Source: Nematopogon swammerdamellus | Lineage: Eukaryota > Arthropoda > Insecta > Lepidoptera > Adelidae | DNA: 64,000 nt | NCBI GenBank assembly: GCA_946902875.1 | Contig: OX336338.1 | Span: forward strand, 11,275,971-11,339,970 | Direction of reading: 5' to 3' | Program-made: the position numbers and the translations under genes | Part shown: one piece after another, positions 21,283 through 32,600 of the stretch | How positions within the stretch are numbered: the stretch's first letter is position 1 | Layout: the number at the start of each line of letters is the position of its first letter | Notes under the pieces: generated by a model | Seen by the model: only the letters and a program-made list of their open reading frames with translations | The model's database searches: none | Told to the model about the DNA's origin: nothing

Positions 21283-21949
21283 GTAAGTACTATGAGGCGT
21301 TTTCTAGTTTCTGTTTTAAATTTTTTCCCTTGAAATATTTTTAATGAGCTTGAATGAGAATGTAACCAACATAGTTTCTGTGTAGTTATAAATGCTACAT
21401 CATTCTGTAACTGAAGTTACAGAATGATGTTATAGAATTCTGTATTGTATTGTAATTCTGTAACTGCAGTTATAGAATGCTACATCATTCTGTTACTGCA
21501 TAGAACTAGGTAGGTAGGTATTCCTTATTCATATCACATGAACGGTAGTCGGTGCGGGCGGGCTCTGTGGACTCAATTGGCACTTATTAACAGACATTCA
21601 TACCTAATCTATGTTAGAGAACACATTTCATTAGGTATTTACCACTCAAGGTCCATTTATACGACCTTACTGACCCGGATGACTTCACGTCTCGCTCACT
21701 GCTAGATGGGATCTCTTATCAAGTTATCATTCTTCTTTGCGAGAAATTGAACTATCTCACTCAACCACCGAACACATATCTCAATTCTCAACCCTCAGAC
21801 AAAGTTTGCTTTGAAAGATATGAGAATAGAAACCTTTTATTGCACAAAATTCACAGAAAAAAAACAGTATAAAAGTTGTTTGCTATGTTCTAACTAATTG
21901 ATAACATTATTTCATTTAATTATTATTATGACTAAATAAGTAAGTCATG
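21283..21949. other. Intergenic with hairpins
   Basis: 21395-21505 holds repeated inverted segments of the type CATTCTGTAACTGAAGTTAC and TACAGAATGATG. No gene is seen. Confidence 0.45.
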
Positions 21950-22260
21950 AACTGGGCGCGGTCAGTACTTGGATGGGTGACCGCTCGACCGTGGTTCGGA
22001 TTCCACGTTAAACTGTAGGTCCCTTCCCTTCTTACCTTACTAGGTGGTAGGGTTTATCCCGGCCGGGTTGGTACCACTGCACTGAACGAAACGTCGGTCG
22101 AAACAGCTAATGTAAATAGTTCGTGTTTTCCGTCCAGTTCAGTGTAGCCGACATAAAATGAAGGGAAGCACAGACATGGCACCTAGTTCGCCCGGTGTTA
22201 TGGGCTGACATCACGGATGTTGTAGAATGTAGCAAAACATGTCAGTTTCCATAAAAAAAA
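21950..22260 (+). mobile_element. SINE A copy with 5S rRNA-like segment
   Basis: GTCAGTACTTGGATGGGTGA followed by CCGC (21961-21984) is identical to the internal control region of eukaryotic 5S rRNA. It is followed by the SINE core (AAACTGTAGGTCCCTTCC, TACTAGGTGGTAGGG), a middle part (TTCAGTGTAGCC) and the tail (GTCAGTTTCCAT then A-run). The tRNA-like head of the 47239 copy is absent here. Confidence 0.8.
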
Positions 22261-22720
22261 TCTATCACCCAAAATTTATATTTGTAATCAGTACCTCGCG
22301 TAACGTCTAATTACTAATTAAGCAATCGTCACGAAATATTTTGCTTTATGTAGGTAATATAAGTGTCTCCACTCCAAATTCGCAAGTTAATGCCAATTTG
22401 TAGCCAACATAAAAGCTCGATTAGGTATCAAAATATAGCTACACCAACATTCTGAATAATATCTCGAAATAATAGCTTCGCTCTCAGCATTTATATTATG
22501 TATCGTAAATTAAGTTAATGCAATAGTAAATTAAGTTTAGGTAATTTTTTATGACCGCTTAAAAATGTATAATGCAATGTGCACCTTCCTACATACAGCA
22601 CAGACATGATGTACGCGTCCCTTAAACATTCTCATATATTTTGTTTCAGAAGCCATGATATGTTTCACGTAATCTGCTGAAAAGTATACTAAATAAGTCT
22701 GTTATTATTTTATGAAACTA
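22261..22720. other. Intergenic, no feature recognised
   Basis: AT-rich. An acceptor-like TTTTGTTTCAG occurs at 22639-22649 but the sequence after it meets stops in all frames within about 60 nt. Confidence 0.35.
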
Positions 22721-22729
22721 CAAAATAAT

Positions 22730-23048
22730 TTGAAAATCTGGCGCCGATAAGCAAGAAGAGCGGCCCCGCGGGAGCGGGCGCGGGCGCCGCTGCCTCCAAG
22801 AGTGGCTTATCGAGTGGCAAAAAGGGTTTGCCAACACTTGGCAAAAGTGCCTCCCCTGCCAGCAGCCATTCCGGTGGTAAGAGTGGTGGCATCAGCTACC
22901 CCTCCACCTCCGGCAAAAATAAGTCGTCCACATCATTCGGAGTTATATGGCTGCCAACGCGGAAACACAATCGACAGAAGAAAGATAAGTTTTACGAGCC
23001 CAACAGAGATGAATACTCCAAAGCGAAAAAAAATCCACATAACTACTT
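22730..23048 (+). CDS. Unidentified Ser/Gly/Lys-rich coding exon
   Basis: An open frame from about 22730 encodes KKSGPAGAGAGAAASKSG, GLPTLGKSASPASSHSGG, ISYPSTSGKNKSS and FGVIWLPTRKHNRQKKDKFY, ending NPHNY plus two bases at a perfect donor GTAAGT (23049). GC-rich third positions inside AT-rich surroundings argue for real coding sequence. The left boundary is unsure: candidate acceptors lie at 22748-22756 but without a strong pyrimidine tract. If not spliced, the frame stops two codons later. The composition resembles secreted low-complexity or extracellular linker regions; no family is assigned. Its end phase fits the exon at 52202, which raises the possibility of one gene. Confidence 0.45.
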
Positions 23049-23052
23049 GTAA

Positions 23053-24240
23053 GTACGCGCACAATTCTCAACATCTCTTTTTCATCAGACTGCTCCTCAT
23101 CTTTTTAAAACATTCGCTCCGGTTTTTTTTTTTGTGAGAAAATATACACATACATATTTGTACGGGAGCCAGGAGAGCGGAGAGAGAGAGATTTATCGCG
23201 GGTGGAGCCGGATAGAAAGACATCCAGGTATAGGTTTGCTATTTTAGGTTCTACAGCTCAAAACGTGAGAGTATACCTAGGTAGCAAACGTTTCGTAATT
23301 TACAAGAGGGATGGGAAATAGGAACATTTATGTACATTATAGACCTGCAATAACCTGCATAGGTAAATAACCGTTATCTGTGTTATTTAAAAATTTATTT
23401 ATTTATTGATTATGAATGAAGGCCTCTTTAGTTTAGTTTGCGTAAACTTCTGCAGAAATGCGATGGAGGACATGTACCTAACTTCTGATATAAAATAATG
23501 AGTATTTTTGTTTTTTTAAGTGCTGGTCTTAACATAACTAAATAAAATTAACATTACCTACTGAGTAAAGAATAATAGACATTTTTAGTATGTAGTCTGA
23601 CTGTTTATGTACTTATATACAAACCAGACAATTATCACGTAAAAGGTATCTTGCTTCATTTTTTTTTATGTGACGAAAATGTCTGAGCCTCCTGAAAAGT
23701 GAGTTAGATATGTGAGTCTGTATGTTTATGAACATGTATGTATAGGTAGGTACGTATATAAATTATTATTGTTTACTTGAAATTAAAGACTGAGAAGATA
23801 TTAGAAAGGACTTCTATTTATTTAACAACATATGAATGTTACAAAAAGTAATGTACAATGTGCTTAGGAAGTATTCATAACATGATGCATAACACATCTA
23901 AGTATAGTGCCTAACACATTTGTCAGTGGAAAAAGAATTGATGAACAATGCTGGACCATTAATTTTAATAAAAAGTAAAAAATTCAATCAAAATAATGGA
24001 AAAAAAATCGAATGTCAACTTATAAGAAACAAAATACCTAAATACCTTTGTGCAGATGCTAGGAGGAATGGACACAATAATCATAAAATGTTTAAGTATT
24101 ACCAAAAATAAGTACGTAGGTAAGTAAAAGAAAAAGTTGAAAAATATAAAAGATGTTATTTTCTTTCTTTTTGGTTTCTTACATTCCAAATCCCCGGGGG
24201 TTCCCCCTGGGAATTTTTAACTTTTTCTTATTTTTATTAT
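23053..24240. other. No gene recognised
   Basis: AT-rich DNA with simple GAGAGA and TAGG-type microsatellite patches. A short hairpin CCCCGGGGGTTCCCCCTGGG is at about 24193. No coding support. Confidence 0.4.
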
Positions 24241-24244
24241 TTGT

Positions 24245-24430
24245 TGTTATATCGGCCAGAACATTGACTTTTGTTATTTCTATGGGCCAGAATAACACAT
24301 TTCTGTGAAAATTTCAACGGGCTACCTATTATGGTTCAAGAGATACAGCCCTCGGACAGACGGACGGACAGATAGACAGACGGCGTAGGCTTAGTAATTG
24401 GGTCCCATACCGGATACGGAACCCTAAAAA
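24245..24430 (+). repeat. Dispersed lepidopteran-type repeat
   Basis: It carries AAGAGATACAGCCCTCGGAC, a run of GACAGACGGACGG and ends CGGATACGGAACCCT. Related pieces occur at 18351-18450 and, inverted, at 59640-59990. The element class is not determined. Confidence 0.5.
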
Positions 24431-25049
24431 ATACAACAAGGATTGTTTTCTAAACACCATTTTTAAAATGACCCCACCTGACCATGAATCCTCAGTATAC
24501 ATGAGAAATATGAGAATAGATATATATCTCGAAAAGTCTGACAAATAAAATAAAAAATAAATACATGATGCTTGATTTCGCGAACTCTCGTAGCAGAATT
24601 TGAAAATATGCATCTGGGAGAGTCCCGGATTTTCAAGAGAGTTGGCAGCCCTAGCTAAGTAGGCTCATGTTTGTTTATTTAAACTCCCGACGCAAACGGA
24701 GGGGGTTATTATTATATTCGATTGTTTTATGTACCTACACTGAAATTTGTGAATTCTGCAACATTCACTTTATTTATAGATACTAAAAAATATTTGATAC
24801 AAAAACCGAAACAAAACGTTAAAACCAGTTAAAACCAAAGAGGTTGAATGTTGTCGCTGGCGCTCCTTACATCTATGGTTAAAACAGTCTCATTCTACGC
24901 CTACTAGTCTAGTCTAGTATTATATTCTTTGGTCTCATTTACAATGAGTGTCTCGGGGCCAATTCTCCGTCTCTCAGTGACAGTTGTCCTCAAGAAAGCC
25001 GAAAGCGAACCAAGGGAATCCGATATTCGTTTGGTCGTTTATGTGATTT

Positions 25050-25112
25050 CGTGGCTCAGTGGTAAGGGCGTAGGATTTGTAATTTTTGACCATGAGTTCG
25101 AATCCCTCAAAA
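25050..25112 (+). repeat. tRNA-like module in DNA element (plus)
   Basis: TCGTGGCTCAGTGGTAAGGG matches tRNA box A and GAGTTCGAATCCC matches box B, about 38 bp apart. No complete cloverleaf was verified. Confidence 0.55.
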
Positions 25113-25451
25113 TTGTTTTTGTTTTTTTTTTCTTTTGCAATGTTACGGTGTTTAAATTTTTTTAGGGTGTTTAGTTTTTTTTATAACCACCTAAGAATTA
25201 TTTTCGGAAATACAAACGTAACAAAAACGACATGCGCCGCCTCAACATTGGGTTAGGGTTAATATAAAGAGCGACGCATCTTCTTTATATTAACCCTGGT
25301 TATTTTTTTTTAAACCACCAAAACATCACTCATACGAAATCAAAGTTTCCGAAAGTAAAACTTTCTTATTATATTTTGACGTGATGATGTCACGTCTTAT
25401 AAATTGATGAACACCGGCTGCACGCACGAAGAAGTGTAACGTTCCATCTAA

Positions 25452-25512
25452 ACCTGTGTGTGCAAGCGAGAGCGCGATAGAGACCTGTGTGTGCAAGCGA
25501 GAGCGCGATAGA
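25452..25512 (+). repeat. Tandem 31-bp duplication
   Basis: CCTGTGTGTGCAAGCGAGAG plus CGCGATAGAGA occurs twice in a row, identical between copies. Confidence 0.85.
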
Positions 25513-25554
25513 GAGGCATATACAATAGTAGGAAATACAAAATATATTTCTCCG

Positions 25555-25635
25555 TCTTTTGCGAGCCTCGAACCCGCGGTCCCTGCCACCATCACTGACC
25601 AGACGTGTTATACCTACACGCGGGCTATCGACCGT
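25555..25635 (-). repeat. tRNA-like module in DNA element (minus)
   Basis: On the minus strand ATAGCCCGCGTGTAGG lies upstream of CGCGGGTTCGAGGCTCGC, which contains a box B-like GGTTCGAGGC. Confidence 0.4.
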
Positions 25636-26098
25636 CTGCTTATCGCTGCAAATTTTCTCAGCAGTATGTGAATTTCATGGAGCGACATCTAGCGTCCACA
25701 TCTAGCGTCAATAATTAAATACTTCAGCCAGCGGTATACTTGATTTAGCAGTGAGGTAATTGTTGCAACGTTGAACATGTAGATGGCGTTATGTAGGTTT
25801 TTTAAATTTAATTAACAGTCGTTATTTTCTCAAATTTTTTATTAGTTATTATCACATCTTTATCATGTACTTAAAATAATTTTACATGGTAAATATCCGC
25901 CGGAACTGATTTACTTTATGACATCATCACGTAAAACTATGGTCCGTAAACCAACTTTACAGACAACCAATTTTTTTAATATATATATCTTTATATATAA
26001 TAAAAATATGTATATATATCTATCTTATTATATATTATAGGATTACCAACTGTCAGTGAGAGACGGAGAATTGGCCCTGAGACACTCGTCATTTACAA

Positions 26099-26420
26099 AC
26101 TGCGGTTATATTGTTTGTGACCGTTCACAGTTATTTTACCTCTAGTCATCAAGTTGGCTAACCTGAGCTCTGTGTTGCCATTATTGGTTCGTACTATTTC
26201 CCTGTACGAAATATTTGATTATATTTTTAGAATAGAATAGAATAGAAACTCTTTATTGCACACAAATTGAAAGAAGAACAGTACACGACAAGAAACAAGA
26301 AATGCAGGAGTGCACAAAGGTGGACTTATCACTACAAGTACAACAGGTACTCATACATAATTTCCACTACCACGAGTAAAATATTAATAGCAAGTAACCC
26401 TTTTTACTACCGTACCGTAG
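26099..26420. other. Intergenic with retrotransposon 3' end
   Basis: 26227-26345 carries AGAAACTCTTTATTGCACAC and GAACAGTACACGACAAGAAA, the complement of the sequence at 9990-10075, so it is a minus-strand retrotransposon 3' end. The rest shows nothing. Confidence 0.5.
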
Positions 26421-26573
26421 TATAGTGCGCGGGACGGATCTCGGTGTGTCGTCGCCGCAGCGGGCGACCCGCCACGCGAATACACTACAAGTACGGTGCG
26501 GGTGCGAGGGAGACCACTGATGAACCGCTGCGGCGGCGACACGCCGAGATCCGCCCCGGCCCCGCGCATTATA
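26421..26573. mobile_element. GC-rich foldback MITE
   Basis: TATAGTGCGCGGGACGGATC plus TCGGTGTGTCG on the left pairs with the complement of CGACACGCCGAGATCCGCCC plus CGGCCCCGCGCATTATA on the right. It is about 153 bp and GC-rich within AT-rich DNA. Confidence 0.65.
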
Positions 26574-27453
26574 CATATGCGAACTGCACGTTTGTTTTTA
26601 TTTGAGAATAGTGACAGCAAGTGGTGCCAACCTAGAGGAAGATACAATGACATGTGTCAGAGGTAAATAACTGTGAGTGAACGCCTTGCTTGGCTTTGGT
26701 TCTAATATTCTTTGGTTTGGTTTGGTTTGGTTGATAGAAAGGAAGGTTGATAAAAAACAACAAACAAATTCTCCAAATGCATCCTTGCAAGTTCACCACA
26801 TTCGTTTCATAGGAAAGTGTATACCTTCAGTTTCACCATACTCAATGAATCGCCAGTCCTGTACAGCATCATGGAAGAAAAGAAATTTGAGTCCATCGTG
26901 CAAGCTTGGCGTGAGTGCGAGAAATCTGATAGGAACACATCTAGCATTCGCCTAAGGTAAACACTGAGTTTGTTTGAAAATTCTTGAGATAAGAGCAAAA
27001 GGAAACGTTTTCGGTAAATAAAGTTCCTCGGTTTTTGCTATCTATAAAAAACTTCTATAGTATTATGCTTGGCTTCGGCTTTGGGGATCGACCTAGTTTT
27101 ACAGTAGGTTTTTCAATTGGAAGGTGAACCAAGGCAGTAGTGAGACAGGCGTCTGCCAGGATCGTGAACGTGGGCATAAAGCTAGTTCCAATTCTATAAT
27201 ATTTTGCACATTTATTGCAGAGTTGCTTAGTGTCAGTGTGGATGATTTGTTGTACGCAGGTATGATGCAGGCTAGTTGTGGGCGATATTACATTATTTTT
27301 CTTTCACTATGTTTGTCGCACATTAGTTTACATTCATTAGCTGTGCCTAGCCGAATCAGTACCTATACAATATCCATAACTTAAGAGTTAATCATACGCC
27401 CAATATCCTGTTCATATATCTAACTTTACTTTGATAAACTAGGTATATGTATA
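26574..27453. other. No gene recognised
   Basis: AT-rich intergenic DNA left of the CR1-group element. Short open frames here lack homology or splice context. Confidence 0.4.
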
Positions 27454-27650
27454 CAGGCTGACTGGAAATTCGATCTATTCCTTGAAAGGGGTTATACTAG
27501 AGGTTATTTGGAACAATTTAACCCCCATCATGGGGTCGGAAATAAGCGGTTTCCGAGATATTTAAGATTTTTTTAATTTTCTTATTTCTTATTTCGTTAT
27601 TAAATAAAAACACTGTAATAAAGTCTGAGTTGGCTGAGCAAGAAATTGCA

Positions 27651-29633
27651 ATGTATGACGCCATGGCTGAGCGTGACGATCTCATGAAAGAAGTAAAAAA
27701 ACTTCGTCTAGCAAACGAATCCTATGAAGACGCGCTTTGTTTAATAAAAGAGCTGGAGAAGACTATCACACTACTGCGTAAGATGAATAATGCTAAATAT
27801 GAGTACTCACCTTCAAATAAATCCAAGCGTCACAAGCAAATACGTCAGTTTATTTCATCAAGGTCTTCAGAACTGACTCGCTTGGTGCGATTACGACATC
27901 TAATACAAAAAAGACTTTTATTAAGAAAACGAGAAAGAAGAGCAGCTCGACTCCCCGCGGATACCCAGTCCAGTGATGCAGCCCAAGTCGCAGCGAGCGC
28001 CCAGGCAGGCGCCACTACCGAACTTTTCACCGGTAATGCACTTCGAGTCGCCGCGAGTGCCCAGGCGGCTGCCACTACCGGCTTTTCGGCCGGTGATGCA
28101 GCTCGAGTCGCCGCCGCGAGGGAAGGCGTCACTACCGGCTTATCTGCTGGTGAGGCAACCCGTGTCGCCGCGAGTGCCCGGACCGGTGCCACTACCGGCT
28201 TGTCGGTCCGTGTTGCAACCCGAGTCGCCGCCGCGAGTGACCAAGTGGGCGCCACTACCGGCTTGTCTGCTGGTGATGCTGCCCAAATCGCCGCGAGCGC
28301 CCGGGAGGGCGTCACTACCGGCCTATCTGCTGGTGAGGCAGTCCGAGTCGCCGGGAGTGTCCAGGCGGGTGCCACTACCGGCTTGTCTGCTGGTGATGCT
28401 GCCCGAATCTCCGTGAGCGCTCGGGAGGGCGTCACTACCGGCCTATCTGCTGGTAAGGCAGTCCGTGTCGCCGCGAGTGCCCAGGCGGGTGCCACTACCA
28501 GCTTTTCGGCCGGTGTTGCAGCCCGAATCGCCGCCGCGAGCGACCAGGTGGGCGCCACTACCGGCTTGTCTGCTGGTGATGCTGCCCGAATCGTCGGGAT
28601 CGCCCGGGAGGGCGTCGCTACCAGCCTATCTGCTGGTGAGGCAGTCCGAGTTGTCGCAAGTGCTCAGGCGGGTGCCACTACCGGCTTGTCGGCTGGTGAT
28701 GCAGCCCGAGTCGCCATCACGAGCGACCAGGTGGGCGCCACTACCGGCTTATCTGCTGGTGATGCTGCCCGTGGCGCCATGACTCTAACGGCAGGTACCA
28801 CTGACGGCAACGATTCTGAAACCGAAGCTGCGACTAATGTGATACCTGTGAAAAAATCTACAAAAATAAAGAAACAACTAAAAAATAAAACTAAAAATAG
28901 TAACGCTACCAAGAACACAAAAAAAGGAAAAACTAGTACAAAAGTAGAAGATAAGGAGTCAGAAAAAATTAAGCAAAAGACTTTCGACAACCCAGCATTT
29001 GTTGGTCGCATCACGAATATAAACAACAATGAGGAACCCGATGCCTACATAAATAAGGGTGACATTACAAGAAACAAAGCTCTCATATATACAGACTCTT
29101 GCGGAATCGGCATGTCAGAATTACTTCACAGACAAATGTCCGGAGACTACACAACAACCACAATATGTAAGCCTGGTGCCAAAAGCTATGACATTTTAAA
29201 AAACTTAAAAAGTCATACAAAATGTTTTGGTGAAAACGACGTCGTCATATTCCTCATTGGACACTACTCATCAATAGTTAACCATGACAAACCCACAACA
29301 TTGAGAAATATTTTTGAGACAGCAGAAGTAAATAAGTTCAAACTTATAATATCAACTATAGTGTACAACGGGAGAAATGACGAAAGTATATTCCGTATTA
29401 ACAAGAGACTGTACAGGGTGGCAGCAGCTCACAGAAACTGTGCAATTTTTGACATTAACGATGTAATCAATTTCAAAACTGTGCAACGCTTCAATCAAAT
29501 TGAAAAAATTAATGTTGTAAAGGCTTTAAGCGACTTATGTAGTTCCTCGGCCTTCAAAACAATATCCAACCTGCGGTTTATCGATATGAACGGCTTCTCC
29601 ACAACATTTTCTCGCCAATCTTTTTTAGGATGA
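27651..29633 (+). CDS. CR1-group ORF1: coiled coil, 20-residue repeats, SGNH-like esterase domain
   Basis: The first ATG of the frame is at 27651; the codon at 27630 is TTG and unlikely to start translation. The protein is 660 residues. The N-terminus is charged and coiled-coil-like (RDDLMKEVKKLRL, IKELEKTITLLRK) and is followed by an Arg-rich patch (KRLLLRKRERRAARL). About 13 imperfect repeats of AASAQAGATTGLSAGDAARV type follow (codons over 27970-28785), then a Lys-rich linker, then LIYTDSCGIGMSELL and VVIFLIGHYSS and FDINDVINF. The last part resembles the esterase domain found in ORF1 of CR1-group elements: the DS block is kept, but the usual GxND and DxxH blocks are not clear, so activity is doubtful. 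ORF1 proteins bind RNA and act as chaperones. It overlaps ORF2 by four bases. Confidence 0.8.
   Translation: MYDAMAERDDLMKEVKKLRLANESYEDALCLIKELEKTITLLRKMNNAKYEYSPSNKSKRHKQIRQFISSRSSELTRLVRLRHLIQKRLLLRKRERRAARLPADTQSSDAAQVAASAQAGATTELFTGNALRVAASAQAAATTGFSAGDAARVAAAREGVTTGLSAGEATRVAASARTGATTGLSVRVATRVAAASDQVGATTGLSAGDAAQIAASAREGVTTGLSAGEAVRVAGSVQAGATTGLSAGDAARISVSAREGVTTGLSAGKAVRVAASAQAGATTSFSAGVAARIAAASDQVGATTGLSAGDAARIVGIAREGVATSLSAGEAVRVVASAQAGATTGLSAGDAARVAITSDQVGATTGLSAGDAARGAMTLTAGTTDGNDSETEAATNVIPVKKSTKIKKQLKNKTKNSNATKNTKKGKTSTKVEDKESEKIKQKTFDNPAFVGRITNINNNEEPDAYINKGDITRNKALIYTDSCGIGMSELLHRQMSGDYTTTTICKPGAKSYDILKNLKSHTKCFGENDVVIFLIGHYSSIVNHDKPTTLRNIFETAEVNKFKLIISTIVYNGRNDESIFRINKRLYRVAAAHRNCAIFDINDVINFKTVQRFNQIEKINVVKALSDLCSSSAFKTISNLRFIDMNGFSTTFSRQSFLG
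27970..28785 (+). repeat. Coding minisatellite, about 60-bp period
   Basis: Units end in GCCACTACCGGC or GTCACTACCGGC at intervals of 54-63 bp, about 13 times, always in multiples of three. The repeat is free of stops in several frames on both strands, which creates long spurious reading frames. Confidence 0.88.
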
Positions 29634-32600
29634 CTTCTACCAGACAAGGTTTAGAAAATGCTGATAAACCACAGACTCTAAGTGTGTATGTTAATAACTT
29701 ACCACTCCAAAATAAAATTGTACCGATGTCTAATAACAGGGTTGTTAAAGTTCAATCAAATGCAAGTAATAATAGACTTTCGTATGGGGTATGGAAACCC
29801 AAAACTGATAATTTACCTAGTCCAACAACTCAACGACAGCTTGTAATTGGTCATCAAAACATACAAGGCCTACGGGGAAAATTACTAATGCTTGACTTAT
29901 GTTTAAATGAACTTGCGATTGATGTCTTCTGTATAACTGAATCATGGCTGAAGTGTGATGAAATTTGTGTACATAATGTAAATAGTTATAACATAGTTAG
30001 TAATAGTCACAGAACTAAATATAACAGAGGCGGAACTCTAATAATGATAAAGAAGGGTATACGAGCAAAAAATAGACCGGATATAGTTAAATTGACAGTG
30101 GAAAAGGATTTCGAGGTCAGTTGTATAGAGATGGATGCCCTACTAGTTTTGGTAGTATATAGATCTCCCTCAGGTAGCCTTACCTTCTTCAAAAAAAACC
30201 TGGAGGATTGTTTGTACAAACTAAGCAATAAAAATAATAAGTCAATAATACTGTGTGGGGATTTCAATATAAACTTTCCGCTAAACGACGTTGATTCTCA
30301 TGAACTCTCTGACATATTAGACAGCTTTTTAATGAAACAGCAAATTTTTGATTACACCAGAACCACAGAATCCTCCAAAACATGTATAGATAATATATTC
30401 ACAAACTGTGTAGTCAATGCTGCTACAATTTTTAAGACTTTAAAGTCAGATCACTATGGTCAAATTATTCAAACTGAAATGATAGAAAATAAACCAACTA
30501 AACATGTAAATACCAAACGTAGGATTTTAAGTAATGACCGTATGCACGAATTAAAATTATCATTAGAAAATGAATTTAAAAACTGTGACGATATTAAGAA
30601 TTTTAAATCCTTCTTTAGCACATTCATTAGGTACATGAACACGCATATTCCAGTAAAATGTGTTAAAAGTAAAGGTAAAAGATGTTTTAATGATTGGGCG
30701 ACTCCTGGAATAATAATATCACGTAATAAACTTTTTGCACTGTATGATTTACTAAAAGTTTATAATAATAATAAATTAAAATCATATGTTAAAAAATATA
30801 GTAAAATATTTAAAATGGTTTCATTGCAAGCAAAACAGAATCAATTAAAGCAGAGAATATTGAATTCAGACAATAAAATTAAAACTACCTGGGCGATAAT
30901 TAAGGAAGAAACGGGTAGGCAACTTTCTTGTGATAGGAAAGAAACTGTAGAACTAAAAACAAGTAGTGGCCAAATTATCAGAGATGGAAAAGATGTGTCT
31001 AATCATTTCAATAATTTTTTTTGCACCATCGCAGAATTAGTAACGGAAAAACTCAAATCTAGTAAAATAAAATCAATGGAATTTCTTGAAAATTTCATTA
31101 CGAGAAATAAAGATAGTGCCGATTTTAATCTAACAACTTCGTTCGAGGTAAGGCGAATTTTAAAGCAAATAAAATCGAAATCTTCCCTAGATCTATGGCA
31201 CTTATCTCCAAAAATCTTGAAATTGGTGGGTAATGAGATAATAAATCCTTTAGTGCAATTACTAAATGAATCCATTAAAACCGGCACATTCCCAGATGAA
31301 CTAAAACTAGCTAAGGTCATCCCTCTTCATAAAAAAGGATGCGTCAAAGATGCACAGAATTATAGGCCAATTTCACTGCTCCCAATATTTAGTAAGGTCT
31401 TTGAAAAAATTATGTCGAGTAGGCTTATAGATTTTCTAAGCAAACATAAGATTTTAAGTTCTAAGCAATTTGGATTTCAAAAAAATAAATCTACATGTGA
31501 TGCTATAGCCGAAATGTTAAAATCAATTCTACTTGCATTGGAGGGATCTCAGCAAACATTTGGATTGTTCTGTGATCTTTCCAAGGCTTTTGACTGTGTC
31601 CAACACGACATCATACTAAAAAAACTTAACCATTACGGTATAAGAGGCACAGAGCTAGAATTATTCAGGTCATACTTATCAAAGAGAAAACAAGTATGTG
31701 ATGTAGATGGAGTCATCTCTGACCCATCATGTATACAGTTTGGAGTACCGCAAGGTTCTATATTGGGCCCAATATTATTTCTGGTATACGTAAATGACCT
31801 AAGTGTTTGCTTATGTGAAGAGAGTGACATGATCATGTTCGCGGATGACACCTCTTGCTTGTTCCATCACAGGCAAGATGAGGTATTGGGGCAAAGAATC
31901 AATGAAACTGTCAGCAAACTAGCATTGTGGTTTGAAGCAAATAATCTCCTGTTAAACGTAAGCAAAACGAGTGTCGTACATTTTGCTTTGAGAGTAAGAA
32001 CAACTGACATGAACTCTCCGGTCATGAATATTCTCTCTGATCTGGAACTCAAAACCGTCAGTGAAGTTGACTTTCTGGGTATAAAAATGGACCAAAAATT
32101 AAATTGGGAACTCCAAATCGACAAGGTGGCAAAAAGGTTAAGTTCAGCGTGCTACGCAATTAAAAAAGTGTTTGAATTATGCGGAAAACAAACAGCCAAG
32201 ACTGTATATTTTGCCTACTTTCATAGTATAATGACATATGGCCTTATGTTCTGGGGTACGGCTGCCCAAGCGAAAAGAATATTTATCCTGCAGAAACGTG
32301 CTGTCAGATACATAATGGGTATGAAACCTAGAGACTCCTGCCGAAGTGTCTTTAGAGAGCTTGGTATTATGACCTTTACTGCAGAATATGTGTACCAAAA
32401 TATTATTTATGCTAGGAAAAACTTAAATAACACCCCATCTAACTCACAGATCCATGACTATAATACGAGACACTGTGAACTTATTCGTATTAACCAGCAT
32501 AGGTTAACAAAAGTCTCGAAGAGTTTTATAATAAATAGTGTAAAATTTTATAACAAACTAACTCCAGAAGTAAGAGCGCTAGGATTAGAGGAATTCAGGA

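Larger units (their letters stand above)
24944..26089. mobile_element. Non-autonomous DNA element with 42-bp inverted ends and 8-9 bp target duplication
   Basis: The left end ATGAGTGTCTCGGGGCCAAT continues TCTCCGTCTCTC; the right end is its inverted counterpart, closing GAGACACTCGT. CATTTACA(A) flanks both sides (24936-24944 and 26090-26098). A duplication of 8-9 bp with fairly long inverted repeats is compatible with Mutator-like or hAT elements. The interior has two tRNA-like modules, a direct 31-bp duplication at 25450-25512 and an 18-bp-arm hairpin at 25251-25305. No transposase. Confidence 0.75.

Noticed and set aside
21961..21984. Match to 5S rRNA
   Set aside because: Only the internal control region matches and it is fused to a SINE body; this is not a 5S gene.
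27845..28558. A 237-residue open frame on the minus strand and long plus-strand frames across the same region
   Set aside because: They arise because the 60-bp coding repeat of the retrotransposon ORF1 lacks stops in several frames; composition is purely repeat-derived.
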